From Pseudomonadota bacterium (GTDB taxonomy: Bacteria > Pseudomonadota > Alphaproteobacteria > Rhizobiales > Hyphomicrobiaceae), in contig QGVC01000180.1 of assembly GCA_003242645.1 (NCBI GenBank), forward strand, positions 1 through 7,257: 7,257 bases of DNA, in the 5' to 3' direction. Made by a program: the position numbers and the translations under genes. The notes under the pieces are model-generated. The model was not told where the DNA came from. It ran no database searches and saw nothing but the letters and a program-made list of their open reading frames with translations. This document shows positions 1-6,541 of the stretch, piece after piece (the stretch's first letter is position 1; each line of letters opens with the position of its first letter).

Positions 1-202
1 CCCCCCAACCGGCTCACCGACGTCGTCACCCCCCCGAGCATACGCATGTACTCCGTCGACCAACGCGGGGCTCGACCGCTACGCCAACACTGCGATAGAG
101 CCCTTGCTACCCGGCCGGTCGCCTACCCAACCTGCTTCCGACCGTACCTGCCTCAGGCTTAGCTATGGGGCGCCAATCCGTAAACAGCGAAGACGTCCGT
201 AG

Positions 203-219
203 GCCACATTACGTGTGGC
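203..219. repeat. Short inverted repeat GCCACA-N5-TGTGGC
   Basis: A perfect 6-bp inverted repeat (arms 203-208 and 214-219) surrounds the 5-base loop TTACG. It is followed by AAAG rather than a T-run, so it does not look like an intrinsic terminator on the + strand. It could be an operator half-site pair or chance. Confidence 0.3.
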
Positions 220-247
220 AAAGTTGCGAAATAGCCACGAAAAGGCG

Positions 248-259
248 ATTCGCGAATCA
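248..259. repeat. 12-bp perfect palindrome GATTCGCGAATC, half repeated at 291-298
   Basis: GATTCGCGAATC reads the same on both strands. Its right part, CGCGAATC (252-259), recurs exactly at 291-298, 39 bases downstream. Both copies lie in the AT-richer stretch upstream of the hydroxylase gene, which is where a dimeric regulator would bind. The regulator is unknown and function is inferred only from symmetry, repetition and position. Confidence 0.35.
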
Positions 260-349
260 ATTGAAATCGAATGAGTCATTGACTTAAAACGCGAATCCTT
301 ACCTCGCCCTTTTCTGCGGATTGCAACGTCAAGGTGTGGACAACGTTAA

Positions 350-365
350 GAATTTTGCACAATTC
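350..365. promoter_or_regulatory. 16-bp near-perfect palindrome upstream of the hydroxylase gene (candidate operator)
   Basis: The sequence GAATTTTGCACAATTC is symmetric around TGCA, with one mismatched pair (355/360) out of eight. It ends 44 bases before the preferred start at 410, close to where a transcription start or -10 region should lie. A possible but weak -35-like TTGCAA lies at 321-326. I read the site as a candidate repressor operator; no family can be assigned from the sequence alone. Confidence 0.35.
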
Positions 366-395
366 TGCCGCAATTCATGGGGACTGGCTGGGGAT

Positions 396-399
396 GGAG
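396..399 (+). promoter_or_regulatory. Ribosome binding site deciding the 410 start
   Basis: GGAG is followed by a 10-base spacer and then ATG at 410. The in-frame ATG at 377 has no purine-rich motif in front of it, and the in-frame GTG at 401 is too close to the GGAG. This favours 410 as the true start. Confidence 0.6.
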
Positions 400-409
400 C
401 GTGAATGAC

Positions 410-1660
410 ATGACAACAACTTCAACTTATGCGTGCATGGTCGTGGGCACCGGCCCGGCCGGGCTGGCGGCGGCCCTCTCCCTCGCCAGCATCGGTGCGG
501 AGGTGACACTCGCCGGCCCGCCGGCCCCTGTCGCGGCAGCGGCCGATACGCGGACGGCGGCGCTTTTCAACGGCAGCATCACCCTGCTGCAGAACCTTGG
601 CGTGTGGGACGGGCTGGAGGCCGTGAGCGCTCCCCTCGAGGCGATCCGCATCGTCGACGACACGGGCGGGATTCTCCGGGCGCCGGAGGTGCTGTTCGAG
701 GCGCGGGAGGTCGGCGAGCGCGTTTTCGGCTGGAACGTGCCCCACGGTCCGCTGGGTGAGGCGCTGTGGCAGGCGGTGCAGCGGCATCCGCGGATCACGG
801 TGGTGGAGACGGCGCGGGTCGAGCATGTCGTGATCGGCAGCGACGAAGTTGTGGCGCGGACGGCGGAGGGCGAGGAGCTTAAGGCGCGCCTCGTTGCGGC
901 GGCGGACGGGCGGAACTCCATTTGCCGCGCGGCGGCGGGGATTACCACGACGAAATGGGATTATGACCAAGCGGCCATCGCGACTCGCTTCGAGCACACC
1001 CGGCCGCATGGCAACGTGTCGACCGAGTTCCACCGCAAGTCGGGACCACTGACGACGGTGCCACTGCCGGGTCTCGCTTCGAGCCTCGTCTGGGTCGAGC
1101 GGCCGGCGATCGCGAAGCGGCTGGCGGAACTCGACGATGATGGTTTCCGGGTGGTGCTGGAGACGCGGCTTCAGGGCCTGCTCGGCCGCGTTGGGGAGCT
1201 GGGGCCGCGGCGGCTCTTTCCACTTTCGGCTTTGACGGCGGAGGCGTACGCGCGGTCCCGCGTGGCTTTGATCGGCGAAGCGGCACACGTCATCCCGCCG
1301 ATCGGAGCGCAAGGGTTGAACCTCGGACTGCGGGATGCCGCCACCCTGGCCGACTGCGTCGCTGGCGCGCTGGCGCGCGGAGAGGACATCGGCGGCGACG
1401 CGGTCATGCGTCAGTACCATGAGCGCAGAAAGACGGATGTCGAGAGCCGCATCATGGCCGTGGACGCGCTCAACCGGACGTTGCTCAGCACGCTGCTGCC
1501 CGTGAGCCTCTTGCGCGGATTCGGCCTGCACCTGCTGCGCGCCGTTGGACCGCTGAAGCGCGCGCTGATCCGCCAGGGCCTGGAGCCTGCCGGGCCACGG
1601 CCGCACCTCATGGAGCCGGGCGGCAGGGTGGCCCAGGCGGCTGTGGCCGGTGGACGCTGA
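410..1660 (+). CDS. UbiH/UbiF-family FAD-dependent aromatic ring hydroxylase
   Basis: This is a flavoprotein monooxygenase of the UbiH/UbiF/VisC/COQ6 family, 416 residues, a usual length. The family hydroxylates the benzoquinone ring during ubiquinone synthesis, using O2 and reduced FAD, at the inner membrane. Visible motifs are the N-terminal FAD-binding GTGPAG (residues 13-18), DTRTAAL (46-52) typical of the family, the second FAD/NAD(P)H motif with DG (166-167), and the C-terminal FAD-ribityl motif GEAAH...GAQGLNLGLRDA (289-310). GE stands where many homologues have GD; this appears usual for Hyphomicrobiales members. An in-frame ATG at 377 would add eleven residues (Gly/Trp-rich), but the GGAG at 396-399 supports 410. 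The gene stands alone, convergent with gloA. Which ring position is hydroxylated cannot be told from sequence. Confidence 0.9.
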   Translation: MTTTSTYACMVVGTGPAGLAAALSLASIGAEVTLAGPPAPVAAAADTRTAALFNGSITLLQNLGVWDGLEAVSAPLEAIRIVDDTGGILRAPEVLFEAREVGERVFGWNVPHGPLGEALWQAVQRHPRITVVETARVEHVVIGSDEVVARTAEGEELKARLVAAADGRNSICRAAAGITTTKWDYDQAAIATRFEHTRPHGNVSTEFHRKSGPLTTVPLPGLASSLVWVERPAIAKRLAELDDDGFRVVLETRLQGLLGRVGELGPRRLFPLSALTAEAYARSRVALIGEAAHVIPPIGAQGLNLGLRDAATLADCVAGALARGEDIGGDAVMRQYHERRKTDVESRIMAVDALNRTLLSTLLPVSLLRGFGLHLLRAVGPLKRALIRQGLEPAGPRPHLMEPGGRVAQAAVAGGR

Positions 1661-1692
1661 TCTGCGGCGCCCGATTGGGAAAGCAAGAATTG

Positions 1693-1728
1693 GGCGTTTC
1701 CGATCACATCGGTCGAAAACGCCATTTC
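1693..1728. terminator. Stem-loop between convergent genes, candidate bidirectional terminator
   Basis: Arms GGCGTTT-CCGAT (1693-1704) and ATCGG...AAACGCC (1708-1712 and 1717-1723) pair over 12 bp around a CAC loop, with a TCGA bulge at 1713-1716 in the 3' arm. The downstream sequence ATTTCGATTTC is only moderately T-rich. It lies in the 109-base gap between the convergent stop codons of the hydroxylase gene and gloA, so it could stop transcription from either side. The bulge and weak T-tract lower confidence. Confidence 0.45.
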
Positions 1729-1769
1729 GATTTCAAAGCCAGAAGCGACGAATTCGGGCTAGAGAAAAT

Positions 1770-2165
1770 TCAGCTATAGCGACCTTGCTTCTGCAGCACT
1801 TCGATTTTGTAACCGTCGGGGTCTGTCACAAAGAAAAATTTCGCCAAAGGCTTTCCCTGGTGTGAAAGCTCCTTGATCGGCGTCGGATTAAGGCCCTCGC
1901 GCTCGAAGCGCCTGTGCACTGCCTCCAAGTCATCGACAGCAAACGCGATGTGCCCGTAGCCCGTTCCGAGATCATAAGGTTCCGTTCGGCCGTGGTTCAC
2001 CGTGAGCTCGAGCTCGAAATCGGCTTCGTTATTTCGCAGATAGATGAGGGTGAAATCATCGAATTGGAAACGGTCTGCGATCTGGAGCCCAAAAGCCTTG
2101 GCGTAGAAATCGACGGACCTCTTTTCGTCGAGAACTCGTATCATGCTGTGAATTGCTTTTGCCAT
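1770..2165 (-). CDS. gloA: Glyoxalase I (lactoylglutathione lyase)
   Basis: This enzyme isomerises the hemithioacetal of methylglyoxal and glutathione to S-lactoylglutathione in the cytoplasm, detoxifying a glycolytic by-product; glyoxalase II then releases lactate. The 131-residue protein has the vicinal-oxygen-chelate fold as two halves. The four metal ligands known from E. coli GloA are all recognisable: His6 (AIHSMIRV), Glu53 (ELELTVN), His72 (GYGHIAF) and Glu122 (GYKIEVL). The family motifs RSVDFY (16-21) and TDPDGYKIEV (114-123) are present. GGAGG at 2172-2176 (reverse strand) stands 6 bases before the ATG and fixes the start. It lies 56 bases downstream of mscS on the same strand without an obvious terminator, so co-transcription is possible. 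Metal preference (Ni or Zn class) is not certain; the short form resembles the Ni-type bacterial enzymes. Confidence 0.93.
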   Translation of the reverse strand: MAKAIHSMIRVLDEKRSVDFYAKAFGLQIADRFQFDDFTLIYLRNNEADFELELTVNHGRTEPYDLGTGYGHIAFAVDDLEAVHRRFEREGLNPTPIKELSHQGKPLAKFFFVTDPDGYKIEVLQKQGRYS

Positions 2166-2192
2166 CGAATGCCTCCAACCAGAAATTCGGTT

Positions 2193-2231
2193 TCACCTCG
2201 CGGTTTGGATCAAATGTGCGCCTATTTTGGG
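2193..2231 (-). other. Slippery heptamer CCCAAAA at the mscS stop, with a -1 frame tail
   Basis: On the reverse strand the last mscS codons read ATC CCA AAA TAG. C CCA AAA (2231-2225) fits the X XXY YYZ pattern of -1 slippery sites and abuts the stop. After a -1 slip the reading continues as IGAHLIQTAR and stops at 2193-2195 (TGA). The extended end PKIGAHLI resembles the PFPQ-x-x-x-HL ending common in MscS proteins. No clear downstream RNA structure is seen. It may be programmed, a decayed frame (old indel) or a sequencing error. Confidence 0.35.
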
Positions 2232-3025
2232 ATTCGGACGCCCGCTGCCTCGAGCCGCGCCTTTCCGCCCTCCAGGAGTGCGCAGCGGACGGCCCAATGG
2301 TTCGCCGTCGCCACCCACGCCCGTAAGCCGAGCAAGATATAGTTCTCGGCAAATTGGTCGACGAAGACGGATGGCGGTGGATCCTCGAGCACGCGATTGT
2401 CGGACTGAGCGAGATCGAGAAGAGCCCGCCGCGCCGTTTCGATATCGTTGGAGTAGGCGATCAGGAACCTCACGTCCACGAGGCGCCGCTCCAACCGCGA
2501 GTAATTGGTGATCCGCTTGTTCCAAAGCTCCGAGTTCGGCACGGACTGATAAACCCCGTCCGCAGAATGAAGCTCCGACGTGAACAGCCCAACGGTCTTT
2601 ACTGTTCCGGCTATATCGCCTGCCTGGATGTAATCGCCGACCCGGAACGGCCGGAGCCAAAGCAGCATGATGCCTGCCGCGATATTGGCCAGCGTTCCTT
2701 GGAGTGCGAGGGCAATGGCAAGGCCGATGGCACCCAGCACGGCCAGGATGCTGGTGATCTGCACCCCGAGCTGACCAAGCGCGGCCACGATGACGACGAT
2801 CAGCAGGCCGTACCGAACCACGGCGGCCGTAATGCCTTGCAGCGTTGGATCTATGCGCGCCCGCTCCATGAGGCGCCCGGTGCCGCGCTCAGCCCATCCG
2901 GCCAGAGCCCAACCGACCGCGAGCATGACGAATGCCACGATGGCGTTGGGAAGCACCACCGCCAGGCGCTCTGCCAGAGCTGCGGAGAACGCGCTGATGT
3001 CTCCAGCGATTATGAATGGAGTCAT
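2222..3025 (-). CDS. mscS: Small-conductance mechanosensitive channel, MscS family
   Basis: An inner-membrane heptameric channel that opens when membrane tension rises, releasing solutes during hypo-osmotic shock. The 267-residue protein has three predicted membrane helices (about residues 20-45, 65-88 and 91-126). The pore helix TM3 carries the Gly/Ala packing pattern and hinge LALQGTLANIAAG (106-118), followed by LRPFRVGDYI (124-133), and the beta-domain motif VPNSELWNKRITNYS (162-176); all match E. coli MscS closely. Start: ATG at 3025 has GAGGAG 4 bases upstream; a GTG at 3037 is in frame but overlaps that site. The protein ends at AAGVRIPK and lacks the PYPQ/PFPQ segment and beta-barrel strand that finish E. 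coli MscS (286 residues); see the slippery-site entry. It lies upstream of gloA on the same strand and is divergent from the transporter operon. Confidence 0.93.
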   Translation of the reverse strand: MTPFIIAGDISAFSAALAERLAVVLPNAIVAFVMLAVGWALAGWAERGTGRLMERARIDPTLQGITAAVVRYGLLIVVIVAALGQLGVQITSILAVLGAIGLAIALALQGTLANIAAGIMLLWLRPFRVGDYIQAGDIAGTVKTVGLFTSELHSADGVYQSVPNSELWNKRITNYSRLERRLVDVRFLIAYSNDIETARRALLDLAQSDNRVLEDPPPSVFVDQFAENYILLGLRAWVATANHWAVRCALLEGGKARLEAAGVRIPK

Positions 3026-3029
3026 TTCA

Positions 3030-3035
3030 CTCCTC
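3030..3035 (-). promoter_or_regulatory. Ribosome binding site of mscS
   Basis: GAGGAG on the reverse strand precedes the ATG at 3025-3023 by four bases. It overlaps the alternative GTG (3037-3035), so the ATG is the preferred start and the four extra residues of the longer form are unlikely. Confidence 0.6.
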
Positions 3036-3146
3036 ACTCACAAGCCCGTTCATTCGCTTGAAGAGGCGAGCGATGGGCATAGCACGATGTCCTTCCGAAA
3101 GGGCGGGGTGTCGTTATACGGCGCTCAGCTTAACGTGCCTTCCCGC

Positions 3147-3174
3147 TTGTAAATGTTGCCGTTTCATCTAATAC
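3147..3174 (+). promoter_or_regulatory. Weak candidate promoter of the transporter operon
   Basis: In the 183-base space between mscS and the divergent operon, TTGTAA (3147-3152) could be a -35 box. TAATAC (3169-3174, spacing 16) or the better TCTAAT (3167-3172, spacing 14) could be the -10. This would start a short leader before the AGGAG (3196-3200) and the ATG at 3209. Matches to the sigma-70 consensus are partial. I found no convincing counterpart for mscS on the reverse strand. Confidence 0.25.
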
Positions 3175-3208
3175 TCCGCCCGCGAAATGCGATATAGGAG
3201 CAAGGATT

Positions 3209-4381
3209 ATGCGTAGGATCGGGGAGGTAGCTGCCATCGCGCTGGCCGCGTTGATCGCAGGTTTCCTTGGGCCAGCCGAGGCGAAAGAAAAGGTCAAGGT
3301 CGGGTTCATCGGCCCGCTGACTGGTGGAAACTCGGTGATTGGGCTGGGCGGCCGTAACTCTGCCGATCTTGCCGTCCGCCTGCGCAATCAGGACCCAAAC
3401 GCAAAGTACGAATATGAGCTCGTCGTTCTCGACGACGAATGCAAGCCGAACGTTGCTGTCCAGGTCGCAACCAAGATGTCGACCGACAGGAGCATCGTCG
3501 CGGCGGCGACTCACTATTGCTCGGCAGCCGCAATCGCTACCGTCGACGTCTATCACAAGTTCAATTTCCCGATCATCGTATGGGGAGCGGTGCTGCCCGA
3601 CATCACCTACCGCAACAAGTATCCCGAGGTGCACCGTGTCAACGGGACGATGATCAACCAAAACGAGGTGAATGCTGAGCTACTGACCAGCCTCGGCTAT
3701 AAGAGATTCGCCATCATCCACGACACGACGGACTACGGTAAAGGCCACAACAAGTACTTCAGTGAGGCGCTGCAGAAGCGGGGTGCCCAAATCCTCGGCA
3801 CGTTTGGCGTAACCGCTGATCAGCAGGACTTCACGGCCGAGCTGACCCAGATCAAGGCGCTCGATCCGGAGGTCATCTACTTTGGTGGCTTGACTCCGAT
3901 CGGAGTGCGTATCCGCTCGCAGATGGACAAGCTCGGCATCAATGCCGTGTTTGACGGCACCTCGGGGATCGTTTCCGACGCGTTCATTGAGGGTCTTGGC
4001 CCGCTGGCCGAAGGCACGCTGGCCTTCCGCGAAGGCGCTCCGACTGAGAAGCTTCCCGGCGGAAAGAAGTTCCTCGAGCAGTACAATGCTCAGAAATATG
4101 ACAGCGAGCCCGAGGCCTACGGCGCGTTCGCGTTCGCTGCGATGGAGCTGATCCTCGACACCATCGAGAAGGTTGGCCCGGATCGTAAGAAGGTCATTGC
4201 CGAGCTTGCCAATGTGAAGGACCGCGACTCCATCATTGGCAAGATCACGTTCGACGAGTACGGCCAGAACACGGTGCCCGTCGTCACGAAATACGTCGTG
4301 CAGGACGGCAAGTTCATCGAATGGGAAGACAGCGAGTACGCTACCGGCAAGCGTAAACTGCCGCGGCAGCCCAAGTCTTAA
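3209..4381 (+). CDS. Liv-type ABC transporter periplasmic substrate-binding protein
   Basis: A periplasmic binding protein of the LivJ/LivK (type I fold) family that delivers its ligand to the LivHM permease. It has 390 residues. A signal peptide ends at about PAEA|KEK (residue 25), with hydrophobic core AAIALAALIAGFLG. The mature start KVKVGFIGPLTGG is typical, and Cys78 (DDEC) and Cys104 (THYC) match the disulfide of E. coli LivJ/LivK. By-eye alignment to LivJ keeps Ser105 (LivJ S79) and Tyr176 (DYGKG; LivJ Y150). However, LivJ T102, which holds the ligand carboxylate, corresponds to Val128, and E226, which holds the amino group, corresponds to Ser252. The ligand may therefore be an amide, a modified amino acid or another small organic molecule. 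AGGAG at 3196-3200 lies 8 bases before the ATG. It is the first gene of the operon, followed by an attenuator-like hairpin. Confidence 0.93.
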   Translation: MRRIGEVAAIALAALIAGFLGPAEAKEKVKVGFIGPLTGGNSVIGLGGRNSADLAVRLRNQDPNAKYEYELVVLDDECKPNVAVQVATKMSTDRSIVAAATHYCSAAAIATVDVYHKFNFPIIVWGAVLPDITYRNKYPEVHRVNGTMINQNEVNAELLTSLGYKRFAIIHDTTDYGKGHNKYFSEALQKRGAQILGTFGVTADQQDFTAELTQIKALDPEVIYFGGLTPIGVRIRSQMDKLGINAVFDGTSGIVSDAFIEGLGPLAEGTLAFREGAPTEKLPGGKKFLEQYNAQKYDSEPEAYGAFAFAAMELILDTIEKVGPDRKKVIAELANVKDRDSIIGKITFDEYGQNTVPVVTKYVVQDGKFIEWEDSEYATGKRKLPRQPKS

Positions 4382-4388
4382 GCGCAAG

Positions 4389-4431
4389 GGAGTCGCGGAA
4401 TTCCCGCGGCTCCTTCCCGCTTTTTCTTTTT
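4389..4431 (+). terminator. Intrinsic terminator/attenuator-like hairpin after the binding-protein gene
   Basis: GGAGTCGCGG (4389-4398) pairs with CCGCGGCTCC (4404-4413), a 10-bp stem with one G-T wobble and loop AATTC. Five bases of linker plus CCCGC lead to TTTTTCTTTTT (4421-4431). It lies 8 bases after the stop codon, inside the operon and before livH, so partial termination would give more binding protein than membrane subunits. The spacer between stem and T-tract is longer than in a textbook terminator; it could instead act as a 3' stabiliser against RNA decay. Confidence 0.6.
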
Positions 4432-4456
4432 CCGATAACGACCGGGGGACGACCAG

Positions 4457-5377
4457 ATGGATGTCGGGCTCATTGCCCAGCACATCATGAACGGGTTCAT
4501 GCTGGGGACGATGTATGCGCTCGTCGCGGTGGGCTTTACGTTATTTTTCGGCGTTCTCGATGTGATCAAGTTTTCTCACGGTGACGTGCTCACCGTAGGG
4601 GCCTTCGTTGCCCTGGCGACCTTCATCGGACTGGGATCGCTCGGCATTACTTCCAATTCGCTCGTCTTGATCATCATGCTCGTCGTTGCGGTTCTCGCGA
4701 CGGCAGTATTGGGAATGCTCATCGCACGGTTTCTGGTGCTTCCGCTTCGTTCAGCGCCAGCGCTCAACACGCTGCTCATCACTCTGATGCTCGGCACCGT
4801 GCTGCGCGAGATGGTAAGGCTCTTCTATCCTGACGGCGCCAATCCGAAACCCTTTCCCGCCCTTCTGCCCACCGCATCGATCAGCATTGGCACGTTCAAT
4901 CTGCGGCTGGATAACCTGATAATGCTGGTTGCCAGCGTGGCCGTGATCGTAGCGCTTCAGCTCTTGCTCCATCGCACAAGGCTCGGCCTGGCCATCCGGG
5001 CCGTCGCCCAAGATGACGAGACTGCACGCACCATGGGTATCAATTTCACAGCCATCGTGCTGGTCACGTTCGCGATCGGCTCTGGCCTCGCCGCTTTTGC
5101 CGGCATCATGAACGGTCTCTATTACAACGAGATCAATTTCGGCATGGGCCTGTTACTCGGCGTCATCGGCTTCGCGTCGGCGATTATCGGGGGCCTCGGC
5201 AGCATCTACGGCGCGATCCTCGGCGGTTTTCTGTTCTCCGCGCTGCAAACCATCGGCGCTGTAGCGATCCCGTTTGGCAGTGCCTACAAGGACGTTTTCG
5301 CGTTCGCGGTGATCATCATGCTCATGGCCTGGCGGCCGACTGGTCTCATTCAGGAAAAGATCAGCGAACGGGTTTGA
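4457..5377 (+). CDS. livH: Branched-chain amino acid-type ABC permease LivH
   Basis: One of the two integral inner-membrane subunits forming the transport channel, paired with LivM. The 306-residue protein is a usual length and has about eight hydrophobic segments. Family motifs are GFTLFFGVLDVIKFSHGDV (26-44) near the N-terminus, the cytoplasmic coupling loop GLAIRAVAQDDETARTMGI (177-195) that docks on the ATPase, and the C-terminal IIGGLGSIYGAILGG (243-257) and AWRPTGLI (291-298). GGGGGA (4444-4449) is 7 bases before the ATG. It follows the binding-protein gene by 75 bases that contain the hairpin and precedes livM by 3 bases. The exact ligand is not readable from this subunit. Confidence 0.95.
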   Translation: MDVGLIAQHIMNGFMLGTMYALVAVGFTLFFGVLDVIKFSHGDVLTVGAFVALATFIGLGSLGITSNSLVLIIMLVVAVLATAVLGMLIARFLVLPLRSAPALNTLLITLMLGTVLREMVRLFYPDGANPKPFPALLPTASISIGTFNLRLDNLIMLVASVAVIVALQLLLHRTRLGLAIRAVAQDDETARTMGINFTAIVLVTFAIGSGLAAFAGIMNGLYYNEINFGMGLLLGVIGFASAIIGGLGSIYGAILGGFLFSALQTIGAVAIPFGSAYKDVFAFAVIIMLMAWRPTGLIQEKISERV

Positions 5378-5380
5378 GCC

Positions 5381-6541
5381 ATGGGCGAAAAGCTTTCATT
5401 GAAGTCGCCGTTGTGGCCGAGCCTTGTTGCGCTGAGTGTCGCGACGGGCTACCTCATTGCCCTGCTGGCCGTCGAAGAGCAGTCGCTGATCATCGGACTC
5501 CTGGTTCTTGGAATCCTAGCGGTCCTCGGCGCCAATTACCTTGGTTTGCTCAGCCCGGTAGGCCGGAGCTTCTCAGACAACGAGAATGCTTTTTGCCTTT
5601 GCGCCGTGTTGGCTGCCTTCGTCGTGGCCGCGTATTTCCATGAGGATCATTTCGTCCTGCTGCTTTGCATCACGATCATTTTGTACGTCGTTGCCACTTT
5701 GGGGCTGAACATACAGTTCGGCTACACAGGCTTGCTCAATTTCGCCGGAGCATCATTCTTTGGAATTGGCGCCTATACGTCGGCGGTCCTGAACACATAC
5801 ACGGCTGTTCCGCACCTGCTCGTCGTGGTGCTCGGCGGGATTATTGCGGCGCTCATTGGCTCGCTCCTTTTGCTGCCGGTGCTGAGGACACGTGGCCATT
5901 ACGCAGCGCTTGTCACGATCGCCTTCGCGCTCCTGCTGAAGACCTTCTTGGAGGTCAACGACGTTCTTGGTGGGCCTCAGGGAATGCAAGTTCCGGGTAT
6001 GGAAATTCTGGGCTGGTCGTTCAATGACAACATTTCGCTCGGCAGCATCGAGCTGTCGTTCTACATGAATTATTTCGTCCTCAGTATGGTGCTCCTCGTC
6101 ATCGCCTTCACTCTGGTGCGGCGGCTCGAGCGGAGTTGGATAGGGCTGAACCTTGACGCCATGCGCCTGGACGAGCTCGCAGCGAGCTGTTTCGGCATCA
6201 ATATTGCGCGCTGGAAAATCGTGGCGTTCACGCTCGGCAATCTGCTCATCGGCATGGCCGGCGCGCTGTTCGGCATGGTCGGCGGGTTCGTGGCGCCGAA
6301 CAATTACACCTTCGCCGACTCGCTGATTCTCGTGTCCATTCTGTTGCTCGGCGGAATCGGCAATCCGTGGGGCGTTGTGGTCGCGACGTGCATCGTCGTG
6401 ATCGTCCCCGAGAAGCTGCAGACGATCCAAGAGTATCGGTTCTTGCTGTACGCCTCGCTGGTCATCGCTGTTCTTCTGTTCCGGCCGGAAGGACTCCTGC
6501 CGCGCGCCGTCCGCCAGTACTTTCCAGGGTGGCAGAAATGA
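5381..6541 (+). CDS. livM: Branched-chain amino acid-type ABC permease LivM, with N-terminal extension
   Basis: The second channel subunit of the importer. The core starts near residue 92 with LGLNIQFGYTGLLNFAGASF (107-126), FFGIGAY (126-132), GGPQGM (197-202), the ATPase-coupling loop GLNLDAMRLDELAASCFGI (255-273), and LLLGGIGNPWG (321-331). At 386 residues it is longer than the roughly 300-350 usual for short LivM forms. The first ~90 residues hold two to three additional hydrophobic segments (about 12-31, 36-57, 70-86), as in the long E. coli LivM. The start follows the livH stop by 3 bases with no good ribosome site (the preceding bases are AACGGGTTTGAGCC), so translational coupling to livH is likely. 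The last four bases overlap the livG start. Confidence 0.94.
   Translation: MGEKLSLKSPLWPSLVALSVATGYLIALLAVEEQSLIIGLLVLGILAVLGANYLGLLSPVGRSFSDNENAFCLCAVLAAFVVAAYFHEDHFVLLLCITIILYVVATLGLNIQFGYTGLLNFAGASFFGIGAYTSAVLNTYTAVPHLLVVVLGGIIAALIGSLLLLPVLRTRGHYAALVTIAFALLLKTFLEVNDVLGGPQGMQVPGMEILGWSFNDNISLGSIELSFYMNYFVLSMVLLVIAFTLVRRLERSWIGLNLDAMRLDELAASCFGINIARWKIVAFTLGNLLIGMAGALFGMVGGFVAPNNYTFADSLILVSILLLGGIGNPWGVVVATCIVVIVPEKLQTIQEYRFLLYASLVIAVLLFRPEGLLPRAVRQYFPGWQK

Larger units (their letters stand above)
1..409. other. Leader region without a supportable gene
   Basis: I see no convincing gene here. Bases 1-180 are C-rich, with runs of C at 1-6 and 29-35. Two forward frames stay open from the window edge, one stopping at 160-162 (TAG) and one at 200-202 (TAG), but neither translation resembles a protein family I know, so a truncated gene end is possible but unsupported. 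On the reverse strand all frames are interrupted. From about 235 to 365 the sequence becomes AT-richer and carries two palindromes, listed separately, which fits a promoter/operator zone for the gene starting at 410. Confidence 0.6.

Noticed and set aside
65..79. GCGG-7-base-loop-CCGC hairpin resembling a tRNA T-arm
   Set aside because: The loop lacks the TTCRA consensus and no acceptor, D or anticodon arms can be built around it.
280..308. TTGACT at 280-285 as a -35 box
   Set aside because: No -10-like hexamer lies 15-19 bases downstream (the sequence there is CTTACCTCGCC).
377..409. Upstream in-frame ATG extending the hydroxylase by 11 residues
   Set aside because: It has no ribosome binding site, the added residues (GTGWGWSVND) are not family-like, and the ATG at 410 has a well placed GGAG.
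422..1606. Long reverse-strand open frame of 394 codons opposite the hydroxylase gene
   Set aside because: It is Arg/Gln/His-rich without any recognisable motif, as expected for the antisense of a GC-rich gene, while the forward frame has clear FAD-binding motifs.
2354..3061. Forward open frame of 235 codons across mscS
   Set aside because: It is an antisense shadow of the clear MscS channel; the product is His/Arg/Asp-rich with no domain.
3091..3102. CCTT-CCGA-AAGG mini-hairpin between mscS and the transporter operon
   Set aside because: A 4-bp stem is too short to support a terminator or operator call.
3680..4483. Reverse open frame of 267 codons opposite the binding-protein gene
   Set aside because: The forward frame has a signal peptide, family motifs and conserved cysteines, so the reverse frame is a shadow.
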